From the NCBI RefSeq assembly GCF_002216775.1, contig NZ_CP022315.1, positions 1,860,001 through 1,924,000 of the forward strand: a stretch of 64,000 bases of DNA, given 5' to 3'. Positions 23,857-33,626 of this stretch are shown here, piece after piece (within the stretch, counting starts at the first letter, position 1; every line of letters starts with the position of its first letter). Below the pieces are notes generated by a model, which was not told the origin of the DNA, searched no databases, and was given only the letters and a program-made list of their open reading frames with translations. The position numbers were made by a program, and so were the translations under genes. The DNA comes from Virgibacillus phasianinus (GTDB lineage: Bacteria > Bacillota > Bacilli > Bacillales > Amphibacillaceae).

Positions 23857-25932
23857 ATGAATACGTATGGTTCAATCATGGTCGTTTCGTATCAAAAACA
23901 CACGCTGAAAACCATTATTGAACAATTACAGGAGATTAGGTTGAATGAATACTTTGAGATTCATGCTCGTACTGTGGACGAGTTGTTCCATTCGACTATC
24001 GAGGATGATACGCTTGTTCTGCTTACTAGTAAAATCTTATTACAAATGGTTAAACCTTATTTCCCAAAAGATACCCCATTTATTATTGCAAAGCGAATGT
24101 TGAACTTCCCGAAAGTAAGGAAAGTGTTAGAAATTCCCAAAGGATCAAAAGTTCTTCTAGTAAGTGACATGAAAGAGGCTGCTGAGGAGACCATTTCAAT
24201 TGTTAAAGAAACTGGTATCCACTTAAATTTCCAGTCTTATTATCCTGGAGCGAAATTAGATACGGAGGTTAAAATTGCCATTACTCCAGGGGATGCGCAC
24301 CTTGTTCCGGATACGGTGGACGAGACGATTGACATCGGATCAAGGTTTATTGACATTTCTTCCATTATTGAAGTCTTTAATCACTTTAAAGTGTCGGATT
24401 TTGAGTTGAATCGGCTGTCTGCCCGCTATATTCAATCGCTTGTTCATTTAACAGAGGAACTTAGTCAAGAAATTTTTACTGCGAAGTCACTGAGAAACAG
24501 TTTAGAGCAAATCGTAAATAACATAGATGACGCAATCCTGCTTTTTACCAATGATGGTGTCATTAATATGATTAATCAAAAAGCAACACATCTGCTAAAG
24601 CGGCAAGGCCTGGATATGATAGGTAAAGAAATTCAAACCGTTGTGCCCTCTGCTTTTATCAAAGGAATTCAATCTATTAAAAACGATGATGATACATTCA
24701 AAGATATTGATGGAATTGCCTATTACATCCGTAAGAAAAATATCTATGTGGATAGTGAAGTCTTTGGAACCTTATTAATGTTTCGGAGGACTAACGAAAT
24801 TCAACAAATTGAATATAATTATCGCAATAAAATAAAGGGTAAGAACTTTGTAGCACAGTATACATTTAATGATATGGTAACCGTGAATCAAACCATTCTT
24901 GAATCTATCAAAATAGCAAAAAAGCTGGCTAAAAGTGATTCAACCATTTTGATCCTTGGGGAAACAGGAACGGGGAAAGAAATACTAGCACAAGCTATTC
25001 ATAACGAGTCATTGCGTTCCTACCATCCTTTTGTCGGTGCAAATTTTGCCGCATTATCTGAAACCCTGTTGGAAAGTGAGTTATTCGGTTATGAAGGGGG
25101 ATCATTTACCGGAGCAAAAAAGGATGGCCGTAGTGGACTATTTGAACAAGCCCATAAAGGAACAATTTTTTTGGACGAAATTGGTGATGCTTCACCAACC
25201 ATTCAAAATAGGCTGTTACGTGTCCTGCAGGAAAGACAAATTTTACGAGTGGGCGGCGAACAAATTATTTCTCTGGATTTGAGGATTATAGCAGCAACCA
25301 ATAAAAACTTGGAAGAATTAATAGAAAGCGGTGACTTTCGTGAGGATCTATTTTATCGGTTAAATGTCTTACCGATTTGGCTTCCCCCATTAAGAAATAG
25401 AGTTGATGACATAGAATTGTTAAGTGACATTTTTATTAAAAAGTTTTCAAGGGATCTGGGACGTACATCCTTCACATTTTCCAAAGGGGCACTAGAGGCA
25501 TTAAAGAGCTACCATTGGCCAGGGAACATTAGGGAGTTGCAGAACACAATCGAATATCTTGCCCATATCTGCGAGGACACTGTTTATAAGGAACAGTTGC
25601 CTTTCTTAATGAATTCACGTTTTATAAACATTGAAGAACAAAAACAGCGAAATTACGATGCAATAATCGAATCTTTTCAAGAACGGGGATTTATCGATGA
25701 GTTGGTTACGATGTTAAAATTTCTGTCTAAAAATGCCGTATCCTCTTCAGGCAGACATAGGATGCTAAACTTTCTTAGAGATAGCGGATATAACCTGTCC
25801 GACCAGCAAGTCAGATACAGGCAAGAATTGTTGCGAAATGCAGGCTTGATTATTGTGTCCCGTGGGCGGAAGGGAAGCGAGATTACGAGTGAGGGTAATG
25901 GTTTACTAGAATATCTAGCTGAAAATGGTTGA
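23857..25932 (+). CDS. Sigma-54-dependent activator with PrpR-type sensor domain
   Basis: 691-residue enhancer-binding protein. Residues ~5-200 resemble the PrpR_N sensor (two alpha/beta lobes). A PAS-like domain at ~215-330 (IVNNIDDAILLFTNDGVINM) is followed by the AAA+ domain at ~345-570: Walker A GETGTGKE (~367), GSFTGA (~416, where GAFTGA is usual), Walker B TIFLDEIGD, and the WPGNIRELQN sensor. The C-terminal ~95 residues lack a Fis-type helix-turn-helix and look like a winged helix (LSDQQVRYRQELLRNAGLII). GATTGGAGGC ribosome site. Probably activates the downstream dpp operon, whose promoter has a -24/-12 element. Confidence 0.85.
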   Translation: MNTYGSIMVVSYQKHTLKTIIEQLQEIRLNEYFEIHARTVDELFHSTIEDDTLVLLTSKILLQMVKPYFPKDTPFIIAKRMLNFPKVRKVLEIPKGSKVLLVSDMKEAAEETISIVKETGIHLNFQSYYPGAKLDTEVKIAITPGDAHLVPDTVDETIDIGSRFIDISSIIEVFNHFKVSDFELNRLSARYIQSLVHLTEELSQEIFTAKSLRNSLEQIVNNIDDAILLFTNDGVINMINQKATHLLKRQGLDMIGKEIQTVVPSAFIKGIQSIKNDDDTFKDIDGIAYYIRKKNIYVDSEVFGTLLMFRRTNEIQQIEYNYRNKIKGKNFVAQYTFNDMVTVNQTILESIKIAKKLAKSDSTILILGETGTGKEILAQAIHNESLRSYHPFVGANFAALSETLLESELFGYEGGSFTGAKKDGRSGLFEQAHKGTIFLDEIGDASPTIQNRLLRVLQERQILRVGGEQIISLDLRIIAATNKNLEELIESGDFREDLFYRLNVLPIWLPPLRNRVDDIELLSDIFIKKFSRDLGRTSFTFSKGALEALKSYHWPGNIRELQNTIEYLAHICEDTVYKEQLPFLMNSRFINIEEQKQRNYDAIIESFQERGFIDELVTMLKFLSKNAVSSSGRHRMLNFLRDSGYNLSDQQVRYRQELLRNAGLIIVSRGRKGSEITSEGNGLLEYLAENG

Positions 25933-25952
25933 AAGTTTAATAAAGGATAGCG

Positions 25953-25987
25953 AAAACAGGGGCATTCACAATGCTTCTGTTTTTTTA
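25953..25987 (+). terminator. Intrinsic terminator of the activator gene
   Basis: AAAACAGGGGCATT, short loop, AATGCTTCTGTTTTTTT; the stem contains two mismatches and ends in a seven-T run. Confidence 0.75.
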
Positions 25988-26043
25988 ATTGCATTTATAT
26001 GGCTACCCAATTCCACCGATAAATGTAGAAATGACCAACCAAA

Positions 26044-26079
26044 TGACAATTGATGTAATTAGAATTTATTGAATTGTCA
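26044..26079. promoter_or_regulatory. Putative enhancer (UAS) for the sigma-54 activator
   Basis: Inverted repeat TGACAATT - N20 - AATTGTCA, centred about 45 bp upstream of the -24 element. The arms are perfect 8-mers. A site this close is unusual for an enhancer but is the only strong dyad in the gap. Confidence 0.5.
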
Positions 26080-26102
26080 CAGGATTGAAACCATTTTAAA
26101 GT

Positions 26103-26118
26103 TGGCATGGAAATTGCA
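26103..26118 (+). promoter_or_regulatory. Sigma-54 (-24/-12) promoter of the dpp operon
   Basis: TGGCAT-GGAAA-TTGCA: GG at 26104 and GC at 26116 are exactly 12 bp apart, matching TGGCAC-N5-TTGCA with one change. Transcription would start near 26129, 33 bases before the ATG. Confidence 0.85.
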
Positions 26119-26161
26119 TGTACTAGGGCAGGAAGAAAAATTCATTTTAGGGAGGAATTTG

Positions 26162-27748
26162 ATGTTAAAAAAGAAAGGGATTTACACTCTCTTTGCGGGT
26201 CTAATGATTTTGGGCTTGTTGCTGGCTGGTTGTTCCAATGAATCGAGCGGTAATGAATCAAGTCAGGATGCACCCGCAAAAAAGGGTAATGATTTAACCG
26301 TTGCTGTCGATGCCAACTTTATCAGCATGGATCCGCACGATACCAATGATACCTTGTCAGGTTCAGCACAACGAACGATGTTTCAGGGGTTGTTTGGCTT
26401 CGGTAAGGACATGGAAGTTGTTCCTGTTTTAGCAAAGGATTACAAAGTTAATGACGATGGGACAGTGTACACTTTCCATTTAAAAGAAGGAATAACCTTT
26501 CATGATGGTGCCCCATTTAATGCGGAGGCAGTAAAGGTTAATATTGATCGATTAGCCAATCCGGACAATCATTTAAAACGTCACAGTTTGTTTGCGATGG
26601 TGGATAGTACGGAAGCCGTTGATGAGTATACGGTAAAAATTAATCTTAAAAAACCATTCGGAGCTTTTATCAATAACTTGGCACATCCGGCAGGTAGAAT
26701 TATCAGCCCGAAGGCACTTAAAAAGTACGGGGATGAGGTGGCAAGAAATCCGGTTGGCACAGGTCCATTCAAATTTAAAGAATGGGTTCCCGGGGATCAT
26801 CTGACTGTTGCGAAATATGATGACTACTGGGAAGAAGACTATCCAAAGGTAGATAAAATTACATTTGAACCTACTCCTGAGAATGGATCAAGAGTTGCCA
26901 AGCTACAAACAGGTGCTGCGGACTTTATTTATCCGGTCCCACCGGAGCAGGCTAAGAAAATTGATGGTAAGAATGGGATTGAGGTAAAGGCAGAGCCGTC
27001 CATTGTTGTCCAATACCTGGCAATGAATAACAGGAAAGAGCCGTTTAACGATGTAAAGGTTCGTAAAGCAATAAACTTGGCCATTAACAAGGAAGCATTT
27101 ATTAAAGTGGTTAAAAGTGGATTTGCCAAACCGTTAGATTCCGTTATTGCGCCCAAAACAGCATTTTATTCCGGGCAGGAAGTATACAAATATAATCTAG
27201 AAAAAGCCAAGCAATTATTAAAAGAAGCTGGTTATGCGGATGGCTTTAAAACTACGGTTTGGGGAGAAAACAACTCCACATCAATGAAAGGGATGCAATT
27301 CATCCAGCAACAACTAGCGGAAATTGGAGTAGAGGTTGAAATTGTTCCTATGGAAACGGGAACAATGTCCGAAAAGATTTGGTCTGCGAAGCCAAATGAA
27401 ACGGAACTTGAAATGTATTATGGTGGCTGGTCTCCATCTACCGGAGATGCTGACTGGGGGATTCGTCCGTTACTAGGTGGCAAGGAAGCATTTCCGCCAC
27501 AATCATATAATACAGCTTATTATTCAAATGACAAAGTAAATGAATTAATTTCAAAAGCTCTTCTAACAGCTGATCCGAAAGAAAGAGAAAAGTATTATGC
27601 TGAGATGCAGAAAATAATATGGGACGATGCACCATGGGCTTTCCTATCGGTTGATTATACCATTAGCGGAAAGAAAGATTATTTGAAAGGTGTTTATTTG
27701 TTGCCTGATGGATCTTTAAGTACGCATGACGCAAAAATTGAACAATAA
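26162..27748 (+). CDS. Peptide ABC transporter substrate-binding lipoprotein (DppA/OppA-type, SBP family 5)
   Basis: Extracytoplasmic receptor delivering peptides to the DppBCDF complex. ATG 26162 has GGGAGG at 26151-26156; more upstream codons overlap the sigma-54 promoter. Lipoprotein signal MLKKKGIYTLFAGLMILGLL with lipobox LAGC (Cys24), then a Ser/Asn linker. The SBP_bac_5 body follows, with YTFHLKEGITFHDGAPFNAE, NPVGTGPFKFKEW and VRKAINLAINKEAFIK. 528 residues, normal size. Glutathione and dipeptide binders look alike; D-peptide specificity is inferred from operon partners DppA and Dat. Confidence 0.88.
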   Translation: MLKKKGIYTLFAGLMILGLLLAGCSNESSGNESSQDAPAKKGNDLTVAVDANFISMDPHDTNDTLSGSAQRTMFQGLFGFGKDMEVVPVLAKDYKVNDDGTVYTFHLKEGITFHDGAPFNAEAVKVNIDRLANPDNHLKRHSLFAMVDSTEAVDEYTVKINLKKPFGAFINNLAHPAGRIISPKALKKYGDEVARNPVGTGPFKFKEWVPGDHLTVAKYDDYWEEDYPKVDKITFEPTPENGSRVAKLQTGAADFIYPVPPEQAKKIDGKNGIEVKAEPSIVVQYLAMNNRKEPFNDVKVRKAINLAINKEAFIKVVKSGFAKPLDSVIAPKTAFYSGQEVYKYNLEKAKQLLKEAGYADGFKTTVWGENNSTSMKGMQFIQQQLAEIGVEVEIVPMETGTMSEKIWSAKPNETELEMYYGGWSPSTGDADWGIRPLLGGKEAFPPQSYNTAYYSNDKVNELISKALLTADPKEREKYYAEMQKIIWDDAPWAFLSVDYTISGKKDYLKGVYLLPDGSLSTHDAKIEQ

Positions 27749-27753
27749 ATGGT

Positions 27754-27782
27754 TGGGGGCGGATGAATTTCTGAAGCCCCCA
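27754..27782 (+). terminator. Intercistronic stem-loop after the binding-protein gene
   Basis: TGGGGGC and GCCCCCA with a 15-base loop and no T run. Such stems after binding-protein genes usually protect the upstream mRNA and lower permease expression rather than stop transcription fully. Confidence 0.6.
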
Positions 27783-27805
27783 GTTCCATAAAGGAGGGAA
27801 GGCTT

Positions 27806-28729
27806 TTGGTACTACGATATATTTCAAAAAGAATAATAGAGCTTATTCCGATACTTCTTGTTATTTCTATACTTGTTTTTCTATTCGTACATTTAATACC
27901 CGGAAATCCCGCCCGACTTGTAGCTGGTAAACAGGCTACCTTTCAGGAGGTTCAATCAGTAGCGGAGGAACTAGGTCTAAACGAGCCAATTTGGAAACAA
28001 TATCTTTCCTATATGGGTGGTTTGTTCCAAGGGGATTTAGGTACTTCATTAAAAACAGGAAGGTCAGTTACTGATGTCATTGTATCCAGGTTTATGCCCA
28101 CCTTTTGGCTGACCATTTGGAGCATGGCGTGGTCGGCGGTTATTGGGCTATTAATTGGTGTAGTTTCGGCAACAAATCGAAATAAATGGCAGGACTTTTC
28201 CGGGATGTTTGGTGCTGTATCTGGCATATCCATGCCCGCCTTTTGGCTTGGGTTGCTTCTAATTCAATTGTTTTCAGTGAAATTGGGCTGGCTTCCGGTA
28301 GGTGGAAATGATTCCTGGCAGAGTTACGTTTTACCAGCCATTACGTTAGGGACTACCGTGGCAGCTGTTATTGCCCGTTTTACGCGTTCCTCATTAATGG
28401 ATACATTAAAAGATGACTTTGTTAGAACTGGACGTGCAAAAGGATTGTCGGAAAGGAAGGTAGTCTGGGGGCATGCATTAAGGAATGCGATGATACCAAT
28501 TATTACGATGAGTGGACTTCAATTTGGATTTTTACTCGGAGGTTCAATCGTTGTTGAGGTAGTGTTTAGTTGGCCGGGATTAGGAAGTTTATTAATTGAT
28601 TCGATATCTTTCAGGGATTACCCGGTAATACAGGCAGAACTTCTACTATTCGCACTAGAATTTATGCTCATTAATTTAATTGTCGACCTGCTTTACGGGA
28701 TATTCAATCCGAGAATTAGATTTGATTAA
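27806..28729 (+). CDS. dppB: Peptide ABC transporter permease DppB-type
   Basis: 307-residue inner-membrane permease with six predicted helices, N-terminal helix [20 protein letters not shown]. It has the DppB/OppB signature ([25 protein letters not shown]-like periplasmic helix) and the EAA loop [20 protein letters not shown] that contacts the ATPases. TTG start at 27806 with AAGGAGGGAAGG upstream. It pairs with the DppC-type permease 14 bp downstream. Confidence 0.9.
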   Translation: MVLRYISKRIIELIPILLVISILVFLFVHLIPGNPARLVAGKQATFQEVQSVAEELGLNEPIWKQYLSYMGGLFQGDLGTSLKTGRSVTDVIVSRFMPTFWLTIWSMAWSAVIGLLIGVVSATNRNKWQDFSGMFGAVSGISMPAFWLGLLLIQLFSVKLGWLPVGGNDSWQSYVLPAITLGTTVAAVIARFTRSSLMDTLKDDFVRTGRAKGLSERKVVWGHALRNAMIPIITMSGLQFGFLLGGSIVVEVVFSWPGLGSLLIDSISFRDYPVIQAELLLFALEFMLINLIVDLLYGIFNPRIRFD

Positions 28730-28743
28730 GGAGGGTGAAATAA

Positions 28744-29646
28744 ATGGCTGAACCAAAAATGATTATGCAATCTGAAGACGATACGTTTGTCGATGAAAAT
28801 AGAAGAGCAACATTGTGGCTAGATTTTTGGAAAAAGTTCCAAAAGCAAAAACCCGCCTTAGTATCAGGAGTATTCATTCTGCTTTTGTTTATCATCGCGA
28901 TTATTGGCCCGATTCTAGCACCATACGGAGTAGCGGAGCCTGATTACAACCATATTCTTGAAGGTCCATCCGCTCAACATATTGCGGGAACGGATGCTTA
29001 CGGCAGGGACATTTTCAGCCGAATAATCGTTGGCTCAAGGATCTCTCTGCTTATCAGTATCAGCTCCGTGTTCGTTGGTGCTGCTTTAGGATCCATACTC
29101 GGTTTAATTAGTGGATTCTATGGAAGGTGGATCGATAGCTTAATCATGCGAGCTTGTGATGTTCTATTTTCATTTCCTGGAATGCTGCTAGCCATTGGCA
29201 TTATTGCCATTTTGGGACCTGGTATAACAAACGTGGTCATTGCGATTTCTATTTTTACGATACCTACATTTGCAAGAATTGTTCGAAGCGGCACCTTGTC
29301 AGCAAAACAATCCGTGTTTGTCGAGGCTGCTAGATCGATTGGGGCTACAAACAAGCGGATAATTTGGAAACACATTTTTCCTGAAACGGTTTCAAGTATC
29401 ATTGTTTATTTCACCATGCGAATTGGAAATGCCATATTGGTTGCAGCTAGTCTTGGGTTTCTCGGATTAGGAGCAAAGCCGCCTACTCCAGAGTGGGGAG
29501 CTATGCTAAGCATGGGAAGGGATTACATTAGTACCGATCCACATATCACGTTTTTCCCTGGCTTAGCTATATTTTTAACTGTACTTGCTTTTAATTTACT
29601 CGGTGATGGTTTGCGAGACGCTTTAGATCCTAAGATAAAAAATTAA
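28744..29646 (+). CDS. dppC: Peptide ABC transporter permease DppC-type
   Basis: 300-residue permease partner. The N-terminal cytoplasmic tail (about 35 residues) is followed by a first helix (VSGVFILLLFIIAIIGPILA), the DppC motif HIAGTDAYGRDIFSRIIVGS, and the EAA loop FVEAARSIGATNKRIIWKHI. AAGGAGGGTG precedes the ATG. Standard length and order for oligopeptide importers. Confidence 0.9.
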   Translation: MAEPKMIMQSEDDTFVDENRRATLWLDFWKKFQKQKPALVSGVFILLLFIIAIIGPILAPYGVAEPDYNHILEGPSAQHIAGTDAYGRDIFSRIIVGSRISLLISISSVFVGAALGSILGLISGFYGRWIDSLIMRACDVLFSFPGMLLAIGIIAILGPGITNVVIAISIFTIPTFARIVRSGTLSAKQSVFVEAARSIGATNKRIIWKHIFPETVSSIIVYFTMRIGNAILVAASLGFLGLGAKPPTPEWGAMLSMGRDYISTDPHITFFPGLAIFLTVLAFNLLGDGLRDALDPKIKN

Positions 29647-29667
29647 TGAGAGAGGAGCGTTCCGATA

Positions 29668-30681
29668 ATGAATGAAAATATATTAGAAGTCAGCGGATTG
29701 AAAACCCATTTTTTTGGTGACAAGGGTAGTGTTCCTGCAGTTGATGGAGTTGACTTTCGCGTTCGAAAAGGAGAAATCCTTGGTATTGTGGGTGAATCGG
29801 GCAGTGGCAAAAGTGTAACTTCCCTTTCTATCATGGGGCTTCTCCGTGATACTTCTGGAAAAATAGTAGCCGGTTCTGTCAAATTTGATGGAGAAGAACT
29901 TACCGGTTTTACTGAAAAACAAATGAGAAGAATCAGAGGCAATGACATGGCCATGATTTTTCAGGAACCGATGACTTCTCTTAATCCAGTTAAAAAGATT
30001 GGTGAGCAAATACAAGAGGCAGTTCTGCTACATCTAAAGTACAATAAAAAACTGGCCAGGCAGCATACGATAAATATGCTCAAACAAGTGGGAATTCCAC
30101 GGGCGGATGAAGTTATTTTTGAATATCCTCATCAACTTTCTGGAGGTATGAGGCAACGGGTAATGATTGCAATGGCCATGTCTTGTAACCCGAAATTCTT
30201 GATCGCCGATGAACCTACCACAGCTTTGGATGTAACGATTCAAGCACAAATTCTTGAGCTTATGAAAGGGCTGCAAAAAGAAGAAAACACGTCAATCCTG
30301 TTAATCACGCATGATCTTGGGGTTGTAGCGGAAATGTGTTCCAGAGTGGTAGTTATGTACGCGGGAAAGGTAGTTGAGGAAGCAGACGTGTATGAACTGT
30401 TTGCCAATCCGAAACACCCCTATACCAAGGGCCTGATCAATTCAGTTCCAAAACTCCGCCAAGGAAGCAAACGGTTAGATTCAATCCCGGGAAACGTTCC
30501 CGATCCAGCTAACATGCCATCAGGTTGTAAGTTTGCGCCCCGATGTGCCCATGTTATGGATATTTGTCATTCCAAAGATCCAGCGTTAGAACTCCTTGAT
30601 GATGAACATTCATGCCGTTGTTGGCTCTATCAGAATAAGTCTGAAAGTAAGGAGGTAGAACATGGCAAAGCCTTTAGTTGA
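29668..30681 (+). CDS. dppD: Peptide ABC transporter ATP-binding protein DppD-type
   Basis: 337-residue ATPase. Walker A GESGSGKS (~41-48), Q-loop [12 protein letters not shown], signature LSGGMRQRV, Walker [14 protein letters not shown] and the H-loop THDL. The C-terminal oligo_HPY extension with a cysteine cluster ([14 protein letters not shown]) fits the iron-sulfur-binding tail of Dpp/Opp ATPases. It overlaps the next ATPase gene by 20 bp, suggesting translational coupling. Confidence 0.9.
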   Translation: MNENILEVSGLKTHFFGDKGSVPAVDGVDFRVRKGEILGIVGESGSGKSVTSLSIMGLLRDTSGKIVAGSVKFDGEELTGFTEKQMRRIRGNDMAMIFQEPMTSLNPVKKIGEQIQEAVLLHLKYNKKLARQHTINMLKQVGIPRADEVIFEYPHQLSGGMRQRVMIAMAMSCNPKFLIADEPTTALDVTIQAQILELMKGLQKEENTSILLITHDLGVVAEMCSRVVVMYAGKVVEEADVYELFANPKHPYTKGLINSVPKLRQGSKRLDSIPGNVPDPANMPSGCKFAPRCAHVMDICHSKDPALELLDDEHSCRCWLYQNKSESKEVEHGKAFS

Positions 30682-31627
30682 AGTGAAGGACTTAAAAAAG
30701 CATTTCCCTGTCCAGAAAGGCTGGTTCGAAAAAAATAAATCAGCAATACAGGCGGTTAATGGTGTTTCTTTTACGATTGAAGAAGGAGAGACGTTTGGTT
30801 TAGTAGGCGAAAGCGGTTGTGGTAAATCAACTACAGGGCGCATGATTATGAATTTACTTTCTCCCTCAAGTGGAAATATTTATTTTGACGGTCAGGAGAT
30901 TAGTAGTTTAAGTGACACCAATCTAAGAAATGTACGTAAAAACTTTCAAATGGTTTTCCAGGATCCATACGCATCATTAAATCCTAGAATGAAAGTGAAA
31001 GAAATTATATCGGAACCTTTAACTATCCACAAATACGAGAAAGTTCAAAAAGAGAAAAGAGTTAATGAACTACTCGATATAGTTGGTTTGAATAAAAATT
31101 ACGCGGACCGCTATCCGCATGAATTTAGTGGTGGACAAAGACAAAGAATTGGAGTAGCACGGGCACTTGCATTAAACCCTAAGCTGATTATCGCGGATGA
31201 ACCAGTGTCTGCGCTGGATGTTTCGATACAATCACAGATACTTAATCTCCTGCAAGATCTTCAAGAGGAGCTTGGCCTGACCTATTTATTTATATCCCAT
31301 GATTTAAGCGTGATGGAGCATATCAGCGATCGGGTTGGTGTTATGTACCTTGGTGAATTAGTTGAATTGGCTGGGAAAGATATGATTTATGACCATCCGA
31401 AACATCCTTACACACAGGCATTATTATCATCCATACCAATTCCAGATCCAACGGTTAAAAGGGAGCGTATTATCCTAAAAGGGGACATTCCAAGTCCTGC
31501 GAATCCTCCAAGTGGATGCAGGTTCCACACAAGGTGTCCTTATGCGATGGAAAAGTGCATGACTGAAAAGCCAAGGTTAAAAAGGGTTGCAGATGGCCAG
31601 CTGGTAGCGTGCCATCTGTACGATTAA
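30662..31627 (+). CDS. dppF: Peptide ABC transporter ATP-binding protein DppF-type
   Basis: 321-residue second ATPase of the importer. Walker [11 protein letters not shown]-loop [13 protein letters not shown], signature FSGGQRQRI, Walker [15 protein letters not shown]-loop SHDL. C-terminal [14 protein letters not shown] again provides the cysteine cluster. AAGGAGGTAG lies within the end of dppD. It completes a full BCDF set. Confidence 0.9.
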   Translation: MAKPLVEVKDLKKHFPVQKGWFEKNKSAIQAVNGVSFTIEEGETFGLVGESGCGKSTTGRMIMNLLSPSSGNIYFDGQEISSLSDTNLRNVRKNFQMVFQDPYASLNPRMKVKEIISEPLTIHKYEKVQKEKRVNELLDIVGLNKNYADRYPHEFSGGQRQRIGVARALALNPKLIIADEPVSALDVSIQSQILNLLQDLQEELGLTYLFISHDLSVMEHISDRVGVMYLGELVELAGKDMIYDHPKHPYTQALLSSIPIPDPTVKRERIILKGDIPSPANPPSGCRFHTRCPYAMEKCMTEKPRLKRVADGQLVACHLYD

Positions 31628-31661
31628 AGTAAAAAATATAAATCTTAGAGGTGATGATCAA

Positions 31662-32690
31662 ATGGGTATACAGCAAAAACCGGTTCATGTTTATCGTGGG
31701 GGTTGTTTGGAAAGTGTTCACGAGATTGACGTTGTGGTAGTAGATAGTATGGGAAAAGTTTTATTTTCATATGGGGACCCAAATCGGCCAACATTTGCAA
31801 GATCTTCCATGAAGCCTTTTCAAGCAGTTCCCATAGTGGAATCAGGAGCAGTTGAAAATTTTTCTTTTGATGCGGCAGATATAGCGTTGTTCTGTGCATC
31901 TCATAACGGAGAGCCCTTTCATCGGTCCAGGGTTCTATCTTTGCTGGAAAAGGTAGGGCAAGGTGAGGATTCATTACAGTGTGGAACCCACATTCCAAGG
32001 GACCTTGAAAGTTACAAAAAACTGATTCGCAATGGTAAAGAGTTAACGCCGGTATTTAGTAACTGTTCTGGCAAACATACAGGGATGTTGGCAACGTGTG
32101 TCCATTTAAATGAGGAAACCAAAACCTACAGGGAGCTGGATCATCCGCATCAACAACGAATCTTGCATGTCATTTCGACTATTTGCGATTTCAATAAGGA
32201 AGCGATCGGGATTGGTGTTGACGGCTGTGGTGTACCAGTTCATCAATTACCACTTAAACAAATAGCCACAGGATTTGCCCGTTTATCCAGCCCAGAGAAA
32301 ATGATAGATGACACCTATACCAAGGCGCTTACGACAATAAGAGATTCCATGATGGCACATCCAGAAATGGTAGCAGGGACCAATCGTTTCGATACAGATT
32401 TAATGAAAGCATTTGATGGAAAAATTGTAGCCAAAGCTGGGGCTGAAGGTGTTCAATGTATTGGCCTAGTAGAATCAGGGATAGGTATCGCAATAAAGGT
32501 AGAGGACGGTAACGGGAGAGCAACTAGTGCGGCAGCTATGAAGGTATTGAAGGAAATGAATGTTGGGGACGAACAAGAATACGAAATCCTTCAGTCTTAT
32601 GCGGAACCTATCATTAAAAATATGGCGGGAAATGTGGTTGGTAAAATCACAGCTGAATTCGAATTAGAAAAAGAGGTATTCGTGAAATAA
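31662..32690 (+). CDS. Asparaginase II family protein (PF06089 type)
   Basis: 342 residues of the thermolabile L-asparaginase / AnsA-like (Asparaginase_II) family, distinct from the classic bacterial AnsA/AnsB fold. Motifs: RSSMKPFQAVP near 50, CASHNGEPFH, FSNCSGKHTGMLA and GVDGCGVPVHQLPL. Cytoplasmic (no signal). It lies in the dpp operon, 34 bp after dppF. Possible roles are deamidation of an imported amino acid or peptide such as amidated D-isoglutamine; the substrate is uncertain since many family members are uncharacterised. Confidence 0.8.
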   Translation: MGIQQKPVHVYRGGCLESVHEIDVVVVDSMGKVLFSYGDPNRPTFARSSMKPFQAVPIVESGAVENFSFDAADIALFCASHNGEPFHRSRVLSLLEKVGQGEDSLQCGTHIPRDLESYKKLIRNGKELTPVFSNCSGKHTGMLATCVHLNEETKTYRELDHPHQQRILHVISTICDFNKEAIGIGVDGCGVPVHQLPLKQIATGFARLSSPEKMIDDTYTKALTTIRDSMMAHPEMVAGTNRFDTDLMKAFDGKIVAKAGAEGVQCIGLVESGIGIAIKVEDGNGRATSAAAMKVLKEMNVGDEQEYEILQSYAEPIIKNMAGNVVGKITAEFELEKEVFVK

Positions 32691-32783
32691 TTTTATGATG
32701 TTCATGCAGATAGATTCAGCGGGACGATTTTACGAATACTGGAATTATTATGGAATGGATCATCAGGAAGAGGTGAGAATTTA

Positions 32784-33608
32784 ATGAAGGTATTTATTTC
32801 TGCAGATATAGAAGGAGTTTCGGGGGTTGTTCATGGAGAACATACTGCCCGAAATGGCAGAGAGCATGATTTAGCAAGGAGGCTAATGACTGGAGAAGTA
32901 AATGCGGGCATCTTAGGCGCACTGCAGGGAGGAGCTAAGGAAGTTGTTGTTAATGATTCACATGGGACAATGCGAAACATTGTACAGGATCAATTATCTC
33001 CGGAAGCTGAACTCATCATTGGTTCACCGAAAAAGCTGGCAATGATGGAAGGAATTGATTCAACGTTTGATGTGGCTTTTTTTATCGGTTATCATACCCG
33101 AATGGGTACAAGTGGCATATTAAATCACACGTTTAGTGGCCGAACAATCAAATCGATAATCATCAATGGTGTTGAATATGGCGAGTTTGGGCTAAACGCT
33201 CTTGTGGCAGGTTATTATGGCGTACCAGTAGTATTTGTATCAGGGTGTAATTTACTTGCCAAGGAAGCAGTTACATACGTACCGAACATTCAACAAGGAG
33301 TTGTCAAAAAGACGATCAATCGAACCACTGCCCAGAATCTTCATCCAGAAAAAGCGCAATCCATTATAAAAGAGAAGTCAACAACCGCGATGTCCCTAAA
33401 AGATAAGATAGATCCTTTTGTTGTCGAGGGGCCATTAACGGTAGAAGTGGAGTTTTTAAATACTGGTTTGGCAGATGCTGCTGAAATTCTTCCAGTGGTT
33501 AAAAGAATAACCCCACTATCAGTATCTTTTGAAACCGACGATGTGCTTGAGTGCTATCGGTTCATTCGAAGTTTAATTATGATGGCAAGTTCAACATTTT
33601 CATCGTAA
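32784..33608 (+). CDS. dppA: D-aminopeptidase DppA (M55 metallopeptidase)
   Basis: Zinc peptidase releasing N-terminal D-amino acids, best on D-Ala-D-Ala-type dipeptides. All metal and catalytic residues of B. subtilis DppA align: Asp8 and Glu10 in SADIEGVSGV, His60 in NDSHGT, His104 in IGYHTRMG, His115 in LNHTFSG, and the Glu near 131-134. 274 residues, standard length; AGAGGTGAG ribosome site. As in B. subtilis, it sits with a dipeptide transporter, but here after the transporter instead of before it. Confidence 0.9.
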   Translation: MKVFISADIEGVSGVVHGEHTARNGREHDLARRLMTGEVNAGILGALQGGAKEVVVNDSHGTMRNIVQDQLSPEAELIIGSPKKLAMMEGIDSTFDVAFFIGYHTRMGTSGILNHTFSGRTIKSIIINGVEYGEFGLNALVAGYYGVPVVFVSGCNLLAKEAVTYVPNIQQGVVKKTINRTTAQNLHPEKAQSIIKEKSTTAMSLKDKIDPFVVEGPLTVEVEFLNTGLADAAEILPVVKRITPLSVSFETDDVLECYRFIRSLIMMASSTFSS

Positions 33609-33626
33609 AGGGGGAGTAGATTACTA

